Source: Colwellia hornerae (lineage in GTDB: Bacteria > Pseudomonadota > Gammaproteobacteria > Enterobacterales > Alteromonadaceae). Taken from it: a stretch of DNA of 64,000 nt. The translations under genes and the position numbers were made by a program. Under the pieces are notes generated by a model, which saw only the letters and a list, made by a program, of their open reading frames with translations, was not told the origin of the DNA and searched no databases. Positions 39,689 through 49,564 of the stretch are shown piece after piece (positions within the stretch are counted from its first letter, which is position 1; each line of letters opens with the position of its first letter). The stretch lies in assembly GCF_007954355.1 (NCBI RefSeq), contig NZ_VOLR01000002.1, forward strand, positions 186,001 to 250,000, in the 5' to 3' direction.

Positions 39689-40687
39689 TTAATCTGTATA
39701 GATTAATGATGTACTCATTACACAAACTGGACAGGTCAGGGTATACCGTTCTTTTTTCTTATTTACCTTAGTTTTTTTACTTGCACAAATAACACAAGGT
39801 GATTTCATTGGTGTGTTTGCAGAACAACTACTACATTTTACAAAGTAGCCAAACTTCCCCCACATCGGCTCTAAAGTATCTTTTTTATGACATTGTTTGC
39901 ATTGTAATTGCAATTCAGTGTGCTCGTTAGAGCAAGTACTTTCAAGATCTGAACCATCATGTTTACTTGGCAAAACATCAACATTTTCTAGTGGTTTGTT
40001 GTTGATTTCCCCCTCAACTTTATTTTCTGAATTATTACGTTGTAAAATAAAATCACAAATCCTGGCAGCCTCACCACTATTAAACCAAGGTCTTTTCTCT
40101 GCTTTAAAAAAAGTAAGTGGACTAGGTTTTGAAGATGAAAGATTCATAAGTTTGGTAACGGCATCGACAATAAACTCAGATTTGATCAGTTTTTTTGCCA
40201 GTTCATCTGGTGCATCTGCTCGGTTAATAATTGCATTACTAGAGATCGCACAAAGTTGCTCCCATTGACGCCCGCCAAAGCCTTTTTGTAATGTTTCTAG
40301 GCCGAAAATCTTATCGAGTAATACTGAATCGTGCTCTTGAAGCAATTGCTTTAATAAATCTTTTTGCAACTCGACTTGTTTAATTGGTGAAGGTATTCCA
40401 TACCACTTACCGTTATAGCTTCGACTCCATTCTTGATACTTATTGACCGTTAGTTCGCCAGTAATACTTTTAGATTCAATTAAAATAAAACCAAAAGTAT
40501 GCATAATAAGGTGATCTATTTGAGCTGTTTCATTATTGTGGTTAAGTTTGATATCGTTAAATACAAAAACCTGTTCATGATCCTTAAAGGCACGTCGTAG
40601 ATAAAAGGCCACATCGAGTTCTTGTTTTTGGCCAGCATTGATTATTGCGCTTGAACTAATTGTTTTTACTTTGTCTTTTATGATCAT
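39689..40687 (-). CDS. NERD nuclease-related domain protein with C-terminal zinc ribbons
   Basis: 332 residues. NERD core at ~56-78: QIDHLIMHTFGFILIESKS, with the Asp and the E-x-K of a PD-(D/E)xK-type site. The C-terminal ~75 residues carry four CxxC pairs (CKQC, CSSC, CVIC, CPVC), enough for two zinc ribbons. NERD domains are predicted nucleases, often joined to helicases or kinases; here the zinc ribbons likely bind nucleic acid. 76 bp upstream on the same strand ends the methyltransferase-HNH gene, so the two may be one transcript. Confidence 0.88.
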   Translation of the reverse strand: MIIKDKVKTISSSAIINAGQKQELDVAFYLRRAFKDHEQVFVFNDIKLNHNNETAQIDHLIMHTFGFILIESKSITGELTVNKYQEWSRSYNGKWYGIPSPIKQVELQKDLLKQLLQEHDSVLLDKIFGLETLQKGFGGRQWEQLCAISSNAIINRADAPDELAKKLIKSEFIVDAVTKLMNLSSSKPSPLTFFKAEKRPWFNSGEAARICDFILQRNNSENKVEGEINNKPLENVDVLPSKHDGSDLESTCSNEHTELQLQCKQCHKKDTLEPMWGKFGYFVKCSSCSANTPMKSPCVICASKKTKVNKKKERYTLTCPVCVMSTSLIYTD

Positions 40688-40763
40688 AATACTTCCTTAT
40701 AAATGATCCTTTAAAATAATGCTAATTCATGATGAATAATTAGGGATAAAATAGCGTTAAATA

Positions 40764-42581
40764 CTACCAGTCTGCCAACTGCTGCATTTCTTTCAATCGG
40801 CCGCGCTGCATCATCAAAGCTTCAAATAAATCATCTACCGATGAGTTGTCTGAGCTTAGTCCAGGTAACGCTATGTTAGCTTCAGCAAAGAAACGTTGTC
40901 TCTGCTCATTCTTTAATAACGCTGCAGGCTTTACACTTTTTAAGAAGGCTGACTGATTAGTTAAGATATTGGTGTCATCAAGCCAAGCAATTTGCCACCA
41001 GTGTTGAATGCTTGCTTTTGCCTGTTTGAGTTTCTGCTCTGTCGGGAGTCGATCACTTTTTTGGTTGTTAATTTTACTGTCAGTTGGCAGCAAATTCCAT
41101 AAGTCGTTATTAGGCCAACGAGCAAAAGGCATACTGTGGTCAATATCATATTTTTGTTTTAATGACTTTTGCGACCAAACACATCGGATCTGCTCTTGTG
41201 CTGGTAAGACTTCTTTGAGCTGATCAAAACGATTACGTACTTCAGTTGTTGTCCGCTTAGGCTCTAACCAGTTTAGGGCTTGGTGCAAATGATATTGCTT
41301 CTCAGGCGATTTATAATGACTGTTGCCCGCATAACTTGCCATGGTTTTTACCCATTCACTGACGAGCACAGGCTCAATCCAACAAGCGTAACGATTAAAT
41401 GCTAACCACGTTGCTTCTGGCAATGAGAACTCGCCCCACTGTGCTAGTGTTTGTAAATCAAGAAATATACTGTCTTTAGCTTTGACGGTTTTACTGGCAA
41501 CCTCAAAAACAGGTTGGTGACTATTGGGCTGAGTAATAAAGCGACAAGGCATTGTTTTAATGTTGCTAACAGCGGATGTAATTGTTTTGTGCAATGCTAT
41601 GGCATCATCACCGGTAAATAAATTACCAATACAATAATCTGAAGCTGTTCGATGCGTTAATTTATGCCAGCCATTAGCTTTCATAAAGCCCATATTGGGA
41701 CTTTTATTGGGTGTTTGAAATATCTTATGTGTATCAATTAAGTCTTTATATTGGTGACACCAATAAAGAGCAATTAAGCCAACGGGCAATATAACGCGAT
41801 CGCCCTCACGCCGTAGCACAGCGCCAGCGTGACCGTCGGCAATACGCAATAACACTCTTAACAAGGCAAGCTTGTGGGTGGCTGATTTACCATCGTTTAA
41901 TGCTACATGGCGAATAAATGGAAATGCGCCCGTGCCATCGTCTGGCATTTGCAAGACTACCGTTTGCCAAGAAACGTGGTTTCTTCCAAGTTTATCTGCT
42001 TCTTTTGCGGTTTCTAGTAACGTGAACAATCCAACACCAGCGGCTAACGACTTCAATTCATCCGCGCAAACGTTATGCATTTTACGTGTTTGGCGTTCTT
42101 CATCTGTTTGTCCGTGACGCAGCGAAATAACCAGCTTTCCACCTGGTTTTAATAGATTAGCCAGTTTGCGAATTGAGCGAGCACGGTCACTTATTGGAAT
42201 ATGCATCCATACTGCGCTGAGGAGTATTAAATCAAAACTGACTTCTTGTTTAGTAATAATACTTAATGCGGGCAATGAGTCAGTAAGCCACTTTACCTTG
42301 AGACCCGATGTTTGACGCGCTCCAAGCTCTGCCAGCATATCTGCAGGTTCAACTGCAAACACTTGAGTATTGTTTTTATCGCGATGTGTTTGTATAGCAA
42401 GTTGAGCGATGTACTTAGCATCTCGACCGGAACCAGCACCAAGATCGAGAATACGCGCATGAGGATTTTTTATAATACCCGGCAAAAATTCGGACCAGCT
42501 TTGATGGACCTCTTCGAAAGATTTTGAAAGGTATTGCTGAGCTAATTCATTAGCATTGTCGTTATAAAATTGTGGTGCCAA
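40764..42581 (-). CDS. SAM-dependent methyltransferase fused to an HNH nuclease-like domain
   Basis: 605 residues. N-terminal ~200: class I methyltransferase with SAM-binding motif ILDLGAGSGRD at 44-54. Middle ~210-450: a region I do not recognise, with many Trp and His. C-terminal ~460-540: an HNH-type pattern, with Cys and Trp (CVWS), then DIDHSMPF (Asp481, His482), WPNNDLWNLLP and NNQKSDRLP, the order and spacing of HNH nucleases. The second zinc Cys pair is absent. A methyltransferase and a nuclease in one chain suggests a restriction-modification or modification-dependent enzyme, but the methyltransferase lacks an obvious DNA-type catalytic motif and could act on another target. Confidence 0.85.
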   Translation of the reverse strand: MAPQFYNDNANELAQQYLSKSFEEVHQSWSEFLPGIIKNPHARILDLGAGSGRDAKYIAQLAIQTHRDKNNTQVFAVEPADMLAELGARQTSGLKVKWLTDSLPALSIITKQEVSFDLILLSAVWMHIPISDRARSIRKLANLLKPGGKLVISLRHGQTDEERQTRKMHNVCADELKSLAAGVGLFTLLETAKEADKLGRNHVSWQTVVLQMPDDGTGAFPFIRHVALNDGKSATHKLALLRVLLRIADGHAGAVLRREGDRVILPVGLIALYWCHQYKDLIDTHKIFQTPNKSPNMGFMKANGWHKLTHRTASDYCIGNLFTGDDAIALHKTITSAVSNIKTMPCRFITQPNSHQPVFEVASKTVKAKDSIFLDLQTLAQWGEFSLPEATWLAFNRYACWIEPVLVSEWVKTMASYAGNSHYKSPEKQYHLHQALNWLEPKRTTTEVRNRFDQLKEVLPAQEQIRCVWSQKSLKQKYDIDHSMPFARWPNNDLWNLLPTDSKINNQKSDRLPTEQKLKQAKASIQHWWQIAWLDDTNILTNQSAFLKSVKPAALLKNEQRQRFFAEANIALPGLSSDNSSVDDLFEALMMQRGRLKEMQQLADW

Positions 42582-42781
42582 TTACATCATCCTAATGTGC
42601 CCTGCTGTGCAGTTTCATCCTTGTTGTCTTTTAATTAGTTGTCATCTTATAAGAATACTGCATTAGATCATCAAATGAAAAAATATGCATAATACAACTT
42701 TTTTATAATGCTATATTTATAGTTAGTTGTCTCTAATTATCTGTACTGTAAGGTAATTAGGTGTATTTGGCTAACTATAAC

Positions 42782-43387
42782 TCAGCTAAGTAATTCTAAA
42801 TATTTCGCACCTGAAGATGAATACAGCCAAATTAAAGCAGCTATGTTAATAATAACGGTAACCCAGAAAACATGTTGGAATGCTTTTTTTGATGATTTAT
42901 GTCGTAGCAGTTGTTGCGCTATTGCCGCACCTGCCCAGCCACCTAAGAGTGAAAAAAGATGCAAGGTACTTTCTTGAGTGCGCCATGCTCCCCGTTTTGC
43001 TGCTGATTTATCAAAAGCGTATGCGAAAAAAGTGATAATATTAAGACCTAAATAGCCCAATAATAAACTTTTAGGGAATAGCCCCGAAAAATATACAGCT
43101 ATTATCGTGATTAGAAATATAATGGCTAAATAAACAGAGAATTTATTGGTATTTTCAGCTGACTTTTTCTTTAATTTTTCACCCGAAAAAGTAGCGTCGC
43201 TTGCACAACAACGTCCGGCTTTATCTTTGGTCACTGAAAAGGTAATGATATCGTTAATTTGTGGGGTACGACTGCTATTTGATAAGGCTGTTTTATGAAT
43301 AAAAATATTGTCTCCACCTCCGTTTGGGGTAATAAAGCCAAAGGCTTTATCTGTATTCCATTTAACAACCTTTCCTTTTAAACGCAT
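42782..43387 (-). CDS. Cold-shock domain / DUF1294 membrane protein
   Basis: 201 residues. Residues ~1-68: cold-shock domain with RNP-like AFGFITP and NIFIHKTAL. Then three to four membrane helices and a DUF1294 domain (FDKSAAKRGAWRTQESTLH, LLGGWAGAAIAQ). This fusion is widespread in proteobacteria. Likely binds single-stranded nucleic acid at the membrane; the role is unknown. Confidence 0.92.
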   Translation of the reverse strand: MRLKGKVVKWNTDKAFGFITPNGGGDNIFIHKTALSNSSRTPQINDIITFSVTKDKAGRCCASDATFSGEKLKKKSAENTNKFSVYLAIIFLITIIAVYFSGLFPKSLLLGYLGLNIITFFAYAFDKSAAKRGAWRTQESTLHLFSLLGGWAGAAIAQQLLRHKSSKKAFQHVFWVTVIINIAALIWLYSSSGAKYLELLS

Positions 43388-43553
43388 TTACTCATCCTTG
43401 AATTAACAACTAATTATAGTAGTACTTAAACTTTAACTTATTGCTTTTACTTATGAAACCTTATTATTTAATTAGTTAATCGTAAAAAAACCATTGACTA
43501 ATTTATAGTCAAATATCTTCAAGCTATAGGTAAACATAACGATTTTACTTTAT

Positions 43554-46469
43554 TTAACTGACCCATTCTGGCCATTTTATTTTAGCGTTATCGAGACCAT
43601 TTTTACAGCTCATGGGTTCATTACCTTTATAGTTTCTACACCCCCAAAAGTCACCATTTTTACTTGAGCGCAACACCATTTCAGCATGACACTTTTCACA
43701 GGTTGGAATGACACTTTTACATGCGTCATTTAAACAAAGCTTAAAACCTGGATAACGTTTTCGCGTCATTGGACTTTGGCAGCTAGCACAGGATTTCTCT
43801 TTATGCTCACAGCGAGGAAAGTGTGAACATGAGTAAAAATCGCCAAAGCGCCCAGTTCGTTTCTTTAAGGTGCCAGTTTCACAAACTAAACAGTTGATCT
43901 CATCTATAAATGATTGGCTGGCTGTGTGGCCAAATTCATTAAGTTCAATGTTATGGCTGTCCGCAAGCTCTTTAACAAAACAGCTTGAATCGCTCATATC
44001 GGCAATAACATAAACTCTATCTTTAGCCCTCGTTAAAGCAACATAAAATAGTCGTCGTTCCTCTGCATAGGCAAAGGCTTCTTTTTTAGCGAGTAAGGCG
44101 TCGAGCAATGCTGGCGTTACTTTTTCTGAAGGGAAACCATGAGCACCCTTTTTGAGTCCAAGAATAATAACATAATCGGCTTCCTTTCCTTTAGAACCAT
44201 GAAAGGATTGAGCTTCAATGGTTAATAGCGGGTATTGATTATTTAATCGATTGAGATCTATTTTATCCGGCAATTGAAACCAAAAACGCGCTAATAAATA
44301 AACACTCACCGGCTTACACGCTTTAGTTGAAATAGCCGCTAAAACATCATCAATTGCCCCATTGGCCATTTCATCAATAATACCTTTTTTTGAAGAGTTG
44401 AATGCGCCATTCTCTCGTTTAAGTAATGAAACTGCAGGTGCTTCAACCTGTTTCAACGATTTTATTGTTTTATTAATTTGTGCAGGATTTTGGCTAATAA
44501 AGTCTGTTGCCACCTTGCCTATTTGGTTATTAAATCGAAAGGTTTGGTCTAAGGCTGATTGAGTGGTAACACCAAAATATTGAGCAAACCCTGTGGTTAA
44601 GCTAATGTCAGCGCCACTAAAGCGATAAATTGCCTGCCAATCATCACCAACAGCAAAAACTGAACAGGCTTTATTATTATCACGTAAGGCTTTAACTAAC
44701 CGTGCTCTTGGCTCTGATATATCTTGAAATTCATCAACCATGATGTAGCGCCATGGCGAATTAAATTTACCCGCTTGCACATACGCTAATGCTTTATTAA
44801 TCATATCTTCAAAATCAATTTCAGCACGAGATATTAACTGTTCTTCGTAAGCGATTAAAATAGGTTTGAGCAAGGTTAACGCTTTTGTGGTCTGCTTTGG
44901 ATCAGAAGAATTGATGATGACATTATTTTCTAACGAATGGTCTAAACATGCGGCTTTATAAAGTCCTACTAGCTGGCAAAACATTTGGGCAAGTGTTGTT
45001 ATCCGTCCACTTTCTTTTAAATTTTCGAGTATTGCTTCATCAGGGAGTAATTCAAATTTAACTTGATGAGTATTAAAAAATGATTCTAAGGTGCTAATTA
45101 ACTGCCCTTTTTTATGCTGAGCATAGGTAAATTCAAGACAATGAGTGTTAAATTTCTTATGGGTGTCTCGTTTCCACTGAATAGATGAGTGATATTCATT
45201 TTTATTGATATAAGACGCTGTATTCCCGTTCTTATCTACCCCGTAATATTCAATATAAACATTAAGCTCAGGTAGAAAAAAGTCGGGCTGGTATTGTCTG
45301 CGCTCTTTTGTTTTTACCTCATGAACGTAACTAGCTTCATACTGATATTCTATACCGTGGTTAAATAACCAATTGGCAATATAGAGCTCACCAAAACTTT
45401 TAACCTTATCTCCTTTTAAACTACGTATATCATTATCGTTTAAATATTGGTAATACTCACCTAGGCTTTCAAAATCAGAATCATTGCGTTCAACGTAATA
45501 GTATCTACTGAAATACTCTATGATAAGTTGACGGTATTGGACCTGCTCATTAATCAAGGTTTCAAAACACGTTTGGATCCACTTAGCTTTTGCTTTTTCA
45601 TCTTCGGCGAATACCGATAAGCTAGGCTTTGTGCCCTCAACTTGAGCAATAATATTAAGACCTAAACGATGAAAGGTCGTTGCACTAATTTTATCAGTCG
45701 ATAATTTTTCTTTTATTCTTATATCCATTTCATCAGCCGCTTTTCGGCCATAAGCTAATAATAAAATGTCACTATGCTGCGCTTGTTGGCTGTTAAGTAA
45801 ATAACCGGCACGGCCAACCATCACACTGGTTTTACCTGTTCCTGCGCCAGCTAACAACAAGTTATTATCATTGTCGATAATACAGGCGCGCCGTTGCCGT
45901 ACTGTTAAAGGATTAGACTCGACACCATCAAAAAAAGCTTGATGGGCTTGAAGCTGTTGCTTGATATAACGTTCACGACAATCGTTTATTGCCTGCTCTT
46001 GCCAGCGATGGTAATTCGACAGCAGCTGTAGCTTTTTAGCAACCGTAGGCAGTGTTTTGCTGGTGTTGATCCAAGGAGACCAACGTTTAAGTTCTTTATT
46101 AACTAATGACTGAATAACATCAATATGTGACTGACGTAAATAGCGAGTGCTGATAGTTTTTTTGATGGTCGTTAATAACGACTCAACGGGCTTAATGTTG
46201 ACTAACGCCCAGAGTTTTTCACACTGACTCTTCTGTTCGCGTTTAGCATTGAAGGCAAGCATACTATAAGCATAACTTTTATCTGCCGTTTCCAATGTCA
46301 TTATATGCCCGAAAAAGCTGATATGAAACATTGGTGGTGTTATGAGTTCATGCCATTTAATTTGACTTAAAGTGTTTTCAACATCAATAGATAAGCCGAT
46401 CTCAGTAATATTAATTTTGGTTGCTTTACCAATAAAGCGACCAAAAACACTTGAAGATATACATTTCAT
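43554..46469 (-). CDS. UvrD/Rep-family helicase, HelD (helicase IV)-like, with zinc fingers
   Basis: 971 residues, against about 680 for E. coli HelD. N-terminal HelD-type region; Walker A GAGTGKT at 208-214; an inserted nuclease-like segment ~360-410 (FGELYIANWL, then QPDFFLPELNVYIEYYG, a PD-(D/E)xK-like pattern); DEFQD at 579-583; SFHGSKGKEAD and LTRAKDRVYV in the second motor lobe. The C-terminal ~110 residues carry several topoisomerase-type zinc fingers (CLVCETGTLKKR; CASCQSPM; CEKCHAEMVLR). It unwinds DNA 3' to 5'. The zinc-finger tail is the unusual part. It is the first of four minus-strand genes in the nucleic-acid cluster. Confidence 0.9.
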   Translation of the reverse strand: MKCISSSVFGRFIGKATKINITEIGLSIDVENTLSQIKWHELITPPMFHISFFGHIMTLETADKSYAYSMLAFNAKREQKSQCEKLWALVNIKPVESLLTTIKKTISTRYLRQSHIDVIQSLVNKELKRWSPWINTSKTLPTVAKKLQLLSNYHRWQEQAINDCRERYIKQQLQAHQAFFDGVESNPLTVRQRRACIIDNDNNLLLAGAGTGKTSVMVGRAGYLLNSQQAQHSDILLLAYGRKAADEMDIRIKEKLSTDKISATTFHRLGLNIIAQVEGTKPSLSVFAEDEKAKAKWIQTCFETLINEQVQYRQLIIEYFSRYYYVERNDSDFESLGEYYQYLNDNDIRSLKGDKVKSFGELYIANWLFNHGIEYQYEASYVHEVKTKERRQYQPDFFLPELNVYIEYYGVDKNGNTASYINKNEYHSSIQWKRDTHKKFNTHCLEFTYAQHKKGQLISTLESFFNTHQVKFELLPDEAILENLKESGRITTLAQMFCQLVGLYKAACLDHSLENNVIINSSDPKQTTKALTLLKPILIAYEEQLISRAEIDFEDMINKALAYVQAGKFNSPWRYIMVDEFQDISEPRARLVKALRDNNKACSVFAVGDDWQAIYRFSGADISLTTGFAQYFGVTTQSALDQTFRFNNQIGKVATDFISQNPAQINKTIKSLKQVEAPAVSLLKRENGAFNSSKKGIIDEMANGAIDDVLAAISTKACKPVSVYLLARFWFQLPDKIDLNRLNNQYPLLTIEAQSFHGSKGKEADYVIILGLKKGAHGFPSEKVTPALLDALLAKKEAFAYAEERRLFYVALTRAKDRVYVIADMSDSSCFVKELADSHNIELNEFGHTASQSFIDEINCLVCETGTLKKRTGRFGDFYSCSHFPRCEHKEKSCASCQSPMTRKRYPGFKLCLNDACKSVIPTCEKCHAEMVLRSSKNGDFWGCRNYKGNEPMSCKNGLDNAKIKWPEWVS

Positions 46470-46700
46470 TTACAGCACAAACCTAGATATAGAAAAATGA
46501 CACTTACCCTAAGCCGCAATTCTACCACTAGTCTAAAGGTAATTCTGCGTTCAGCAGACCAAATTTCATATACGATCAACAAATACTCGCGTTTAAGTTT
46601 TATAAAATAATAATCTACAGCTGATCTGTTTGTTATTTACTCACCGCCATTAAGCATATAATTTTTTTGGCTCCTAGGAGCTACCCAGTTCAGATAAAAC

Positions 46701-46922
46701 AATTAACAAGACACTCATCTTAAACTGAAGTAACTTGAAGCTCATTTTCATGATTAAAGCCAAAAAAAAACGGGCTTACTTCAATCACCTCGCTGCAATA
46801 AAAAATCAAAGATAATTAACAAGACACTCATCCTAAACTGAAGTAACTTCTAACTCATTTTCATGATTAAAGCCAAAAAACAACGGGCTTACTTCAATCA
46901 CCTCGCTGCAATAAAAAATCAA
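46701..46922. repeat. 113-bp direct repeat, two copies, headed by mobile-element end motif
   Basis: Copies at 46701-46813 and 46814-46922 differ by few bases. Each begins with AATTAACAAGACACTCAT, the same 18 bases found at the left end of the Y1 transposase element at 52.6-54.2 kb. Each also has an A-rich/CGGGCTTACTTCAATCAC body. Probably a non-autonomous or decayed relative of that element. Confidence 0.85.
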
Positions 46923-47001
46923 TACCACTGTGTTTATAAATAGGGATAATATTCATGGATTATAAGGTTAAATATCAGTTCTATAATTCCCGCATAATAG
47001 C

Positions 47002-47139
47002 CTAATGGAATGAAATCAACTCAATGCCTTCTTGTTGTTCTCTAATGTTACGTCTTTCTATAGCTTCCAAAGTCTCTAAAGCTTTAGCTGCGCAGACGGT
47101 TTGAATTACTTCATTTATGGTGTTCTCATATTTACTGGC
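47002..47139 (-). pseudogene. Coding remnant, C-terminal end of an unknown protein
   Basis: 45 codons ending in TAG read as a helical, charged protein tail (includes KALETLEAIERRNIREQQEG). There is a TAA just upstream and no start codon, so the 5' part is lost. I do not recognise the parent. Confidence 0.45.
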
Positions 47140-47850
47140 TTATATCAAATAAACTGACAAATCGTATGTAATGATTTCATATACAAGTCAAATTGATAAA
47201 ACTATTATAATGAGAAGACAAAGACTAAATGGCACAGTTTAATTGAAACTCGTGAATTGAAGTCAATTGTTGCTACATATATTAGCAGGGACATTTATGG
47301 AACAGCTGGTCTGGTCTAATTGATTCGACCATGTCAGGATATTCAATCCAGCTTAAGTTGGGCGATCGGGGAAAATAGCAAGGAAACCTTTAGGTAAACA
47401 AAAGTCAGCAACACAGATGCCATTATTTAAACGCTCTGCTAATAAATATTCAAAATATTTTATTTTTAGTATTTAAAACGTCTGAAACATGTTGTTTAGC
47501 AGAAAATAATGAGACTCAATATCAAAATTTGCTGATATCTCTTTAATCGATTTTTTGCAAAAGGGTAAACAGATTATTAAATTGTTTATAAGTCATTTCA
47601 CTAACTAGGAGTAATCTATCAATTATTGATTTTGATTTAACTTACCGATAGATTTTTTAATAGCGACTTTCAAGAAGACATACTCATTTATATAATGTTG
47701 TATGACCTGGGCAACTCAGACTTGCTCAACAAGCGTTACAAGTTTGTCATCACCTAATCGACAAACTAAATTTTATTTAATGTCATTGTAATTGTTTGCT
47801 TCCCCCCCTACACTCACTTTCACAATAAAATAATAATAACAAGAACAACA

Positions 47851-48411
47851 ATGGCTCAGAATAGTAAATTCACTACACTGTTTGTTAATTACACGGCTAA
47901 TATTAGGCGCTATATCAATAAAATCGCCAGTCCTGATGACATTGATGATATTATACAAGAAACCTTTATCCGTACTTATGAAGCCGATCTCAAAGAAGAA
48001 ATAAAATACGCTCGTAGTTTTATTCTTAAAACAGCTAAAAATCTTGCGCTAAATCACGTAAACAAGTGGGATAATAAATACAGTGATTCATTAGATGATT
48101 CTGCTGACGCTTTGATTAGATTAACTTCGCTAAAATTTGAAGAACAATTTGAGAGTAAGGAACGTTTCTTATTATTTTGCCGAGCCACAGAGCAATTATC
48201 TAACGTAGTCCGCAAAACATTTATATTAAAAAAAGTGTACGGCTTCAGCCAAAAGGAAATAGCTAACTATTTACACCTTAGTGAAAGTACGGTTGAGAAA
48301 CATGTCGCTAAGGGCTTATTAAAGTGCGCTGAATATATGGAAAGGATTGAGAAAAATAGTACACCAAAAGTTTCAACCTTAAAAAATAACGCACGTTCAA
48401 TCACAAAATAA
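47851..48411 (+). CDS. ECF sigma factor, FecI-type
   Basis: 186 residues. Region 2 (DDIDDIIQETFIRTYE) and region 4 helix-turn-helix (YGFSQKEIANYLHLSESTVEKH) are clear. With the FecR-like gene 25 bp downstream and the TonB-dependent receptor with STN domain it forms a cell-surface signalling cassette: ligand binding outside frees the sigma factor to transcribe the receptor. Confidence 0.93.
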   Translation: MAQNSKFTTLFVNYTANIRRYINKIASPDDIDDIIQETFIRTYEADLKEEIKYARSFILKTAKNLALNHVNKWDNKYSDSLDDSADALIRLTSLKFEEQFESKERFLLFCRATEQLSNVVRKTFILKKVYGFSQKEIANYLHLSESTVEKHVAKGLLKCAEYMERIEKNSTPKVSTLKNNARSITK

Positions 48412-48436
48412 AGTATAAATTAAAAAAGAATATTGT

Positions 48437-49498
48437 ATGACAACAGTTAAACCATTCACCAGCAAAGCAGATATCAAAGCACAAGCAAGTCTTTGGGTAA
48501 GTAAAATAGATCGGGGTCTTTCCAACAAAGATAAACTCGACTTTCAACTATGGGTCAATCAAAGTGATTTTCATCGTAAAACCTTATTTTCTTTAGCTGC
48601 ACTTTGGGATGATTTAAGTGTACTCAATGAGTTAAGTGCGCTATTTCCTTTAGATAAACAGATTCAAAAAAAGCATAATATTATTGCTAAATATGCTGTT
48701 GCAGCCGGCATTGCCTTTATTCTGTTATTTGCGGGTAACTTCTTTGTGAACATCACACCTTTTATTGATGACAATAACGAAAAAAGATTTGTTGAAGTAA
48801 GAACGTTGCAAACAGAAATTGGACAGCAAACGCGGTTTTCACTGTCTGATGGCTCAAGAATTAAACTTAATACCAATAGTTTAGTTGAAGTCAGTTATTC
48901 AAAAAACAATCGCTTATTAACCTTGATTAAAGGCGAAGCAAACTTTGATGTTGCCAAAGATAAAAGTAGGCCCTTTACTGTAACAGTTGGCGAGAAATCA
49001 TTTACCGCTCTAGGCACAATATTTAATGTAAAAAGAAAATCTAATAAAAATATGGAGCTTGTTGTCACTGAAGGTCGAGTATTAATGACAAAATCAAACC
49101 AACCATTAAATAAAATAGCAAATATGTTATCTACTTTACCTAAAGAAAAATTACCGGGTTTATTGATAACATCTGGTGAAATTGCCACCATCGAAAATAA
49201 TATTCAAACATCAAATAAAAAAACGTCATTTGAGCAAATTCAACGAGAACTTGCTTGGCAACAAGGTATGTTAGTTTTTAATGGCAAACCACTCGATGAA
49301 GCATTAGCAGAAATCAGTCGTTATACCACCACAACCTTTGAAATTAAGGATGTTGAACTTAATAACATAAAAGTGGCCGGTTACTTCAAGGCGAATGATA
49401 TTGATGGACTTCTTAAATCGTTAAGTAGTAATTTTAATATTCAATTTGAAAAAGTAAATGAAAACTCAATTCATTTGAGCTTAAATACTTCGAAATAA
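48437..49498 (+). CDS. FecR-type anti-sigma / sigma regulator
   Basis: 353 residues. N-terminal cytoplasmic region with conserved Trp (SLWVSKIDRG, LQLWV-type), one membrane helix ~80-98, periplasmic FecR domain (TEIGQQTRFSLSDGSRIKLNT; TVGEKSFTALGTIFNV) and a C-terminal STN-like DUF4974 part. It holds the FecI-type sigma factor and receives the signal from the receptor STN domain in the periplasm. Confidence 0.93.
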   Translation: MTTVKPFTSKADIKAQASLWVSKIDRGLSNKDKLDFQLWVNQSDFHRKTLFSLAALWDDLSVLNELSALFPLDKQIQKKHNIIAKYAVAAGIAFILLFAGNFFVNITPFIDDNNEKRFVEVRTLQTEIGQQTRFSLSDGSRIKLNTNSLVEVSYSKNNRLLTLIKGEANFDVAKDKSRPFTVTVGEKSFTALGTIFNVKRKSNKNMELVVTEGRVLMTKSNQPLNKIANMLSTLPKEKLPGLLITSGEIATIENNIQTSNKKTSFEQIQRELAWQQGMLVFNGKPLDEALAEISRYTTTTFEIKDVELNNIKVAGYFKANDIDGLLKSLSSNFNIQFEKVNENSIHLSLNTSK

Positions 49499-49564
49499 TT
49501 TTAAATACTCCCTATCTTTTAACTCAATATATTTTTTATAAAATATTATAGAGGAATTTTCCTT

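Larger units (their letters stand above)
46470..47850. other. Long intergenic region with repeats and gene debris
   Basis: 1381 bp before the FecI gene, containing the palindrome GCTCCTAGGAGC (46670-46681), the two-copy 113-bp repeat (46701-46922) and the coding remnant at 47002-47139. The rest, ~47140-47850, shows no intact gene that I can support. Confidence 0.65.

Noticed and set aside
46670-46681. GCTCCTAGGAGC palindrome as a terminator
   Set aside because: The T-run precedes the stem on the plus strand and an A-run follows it on the minus strand, the wrong order for an intrinsic terminator.
47260-47400. Possible coding remnants in the long intergenic region
   Set aside because: Short frames on both strands with no start, no family match and no codon signal that I could support.
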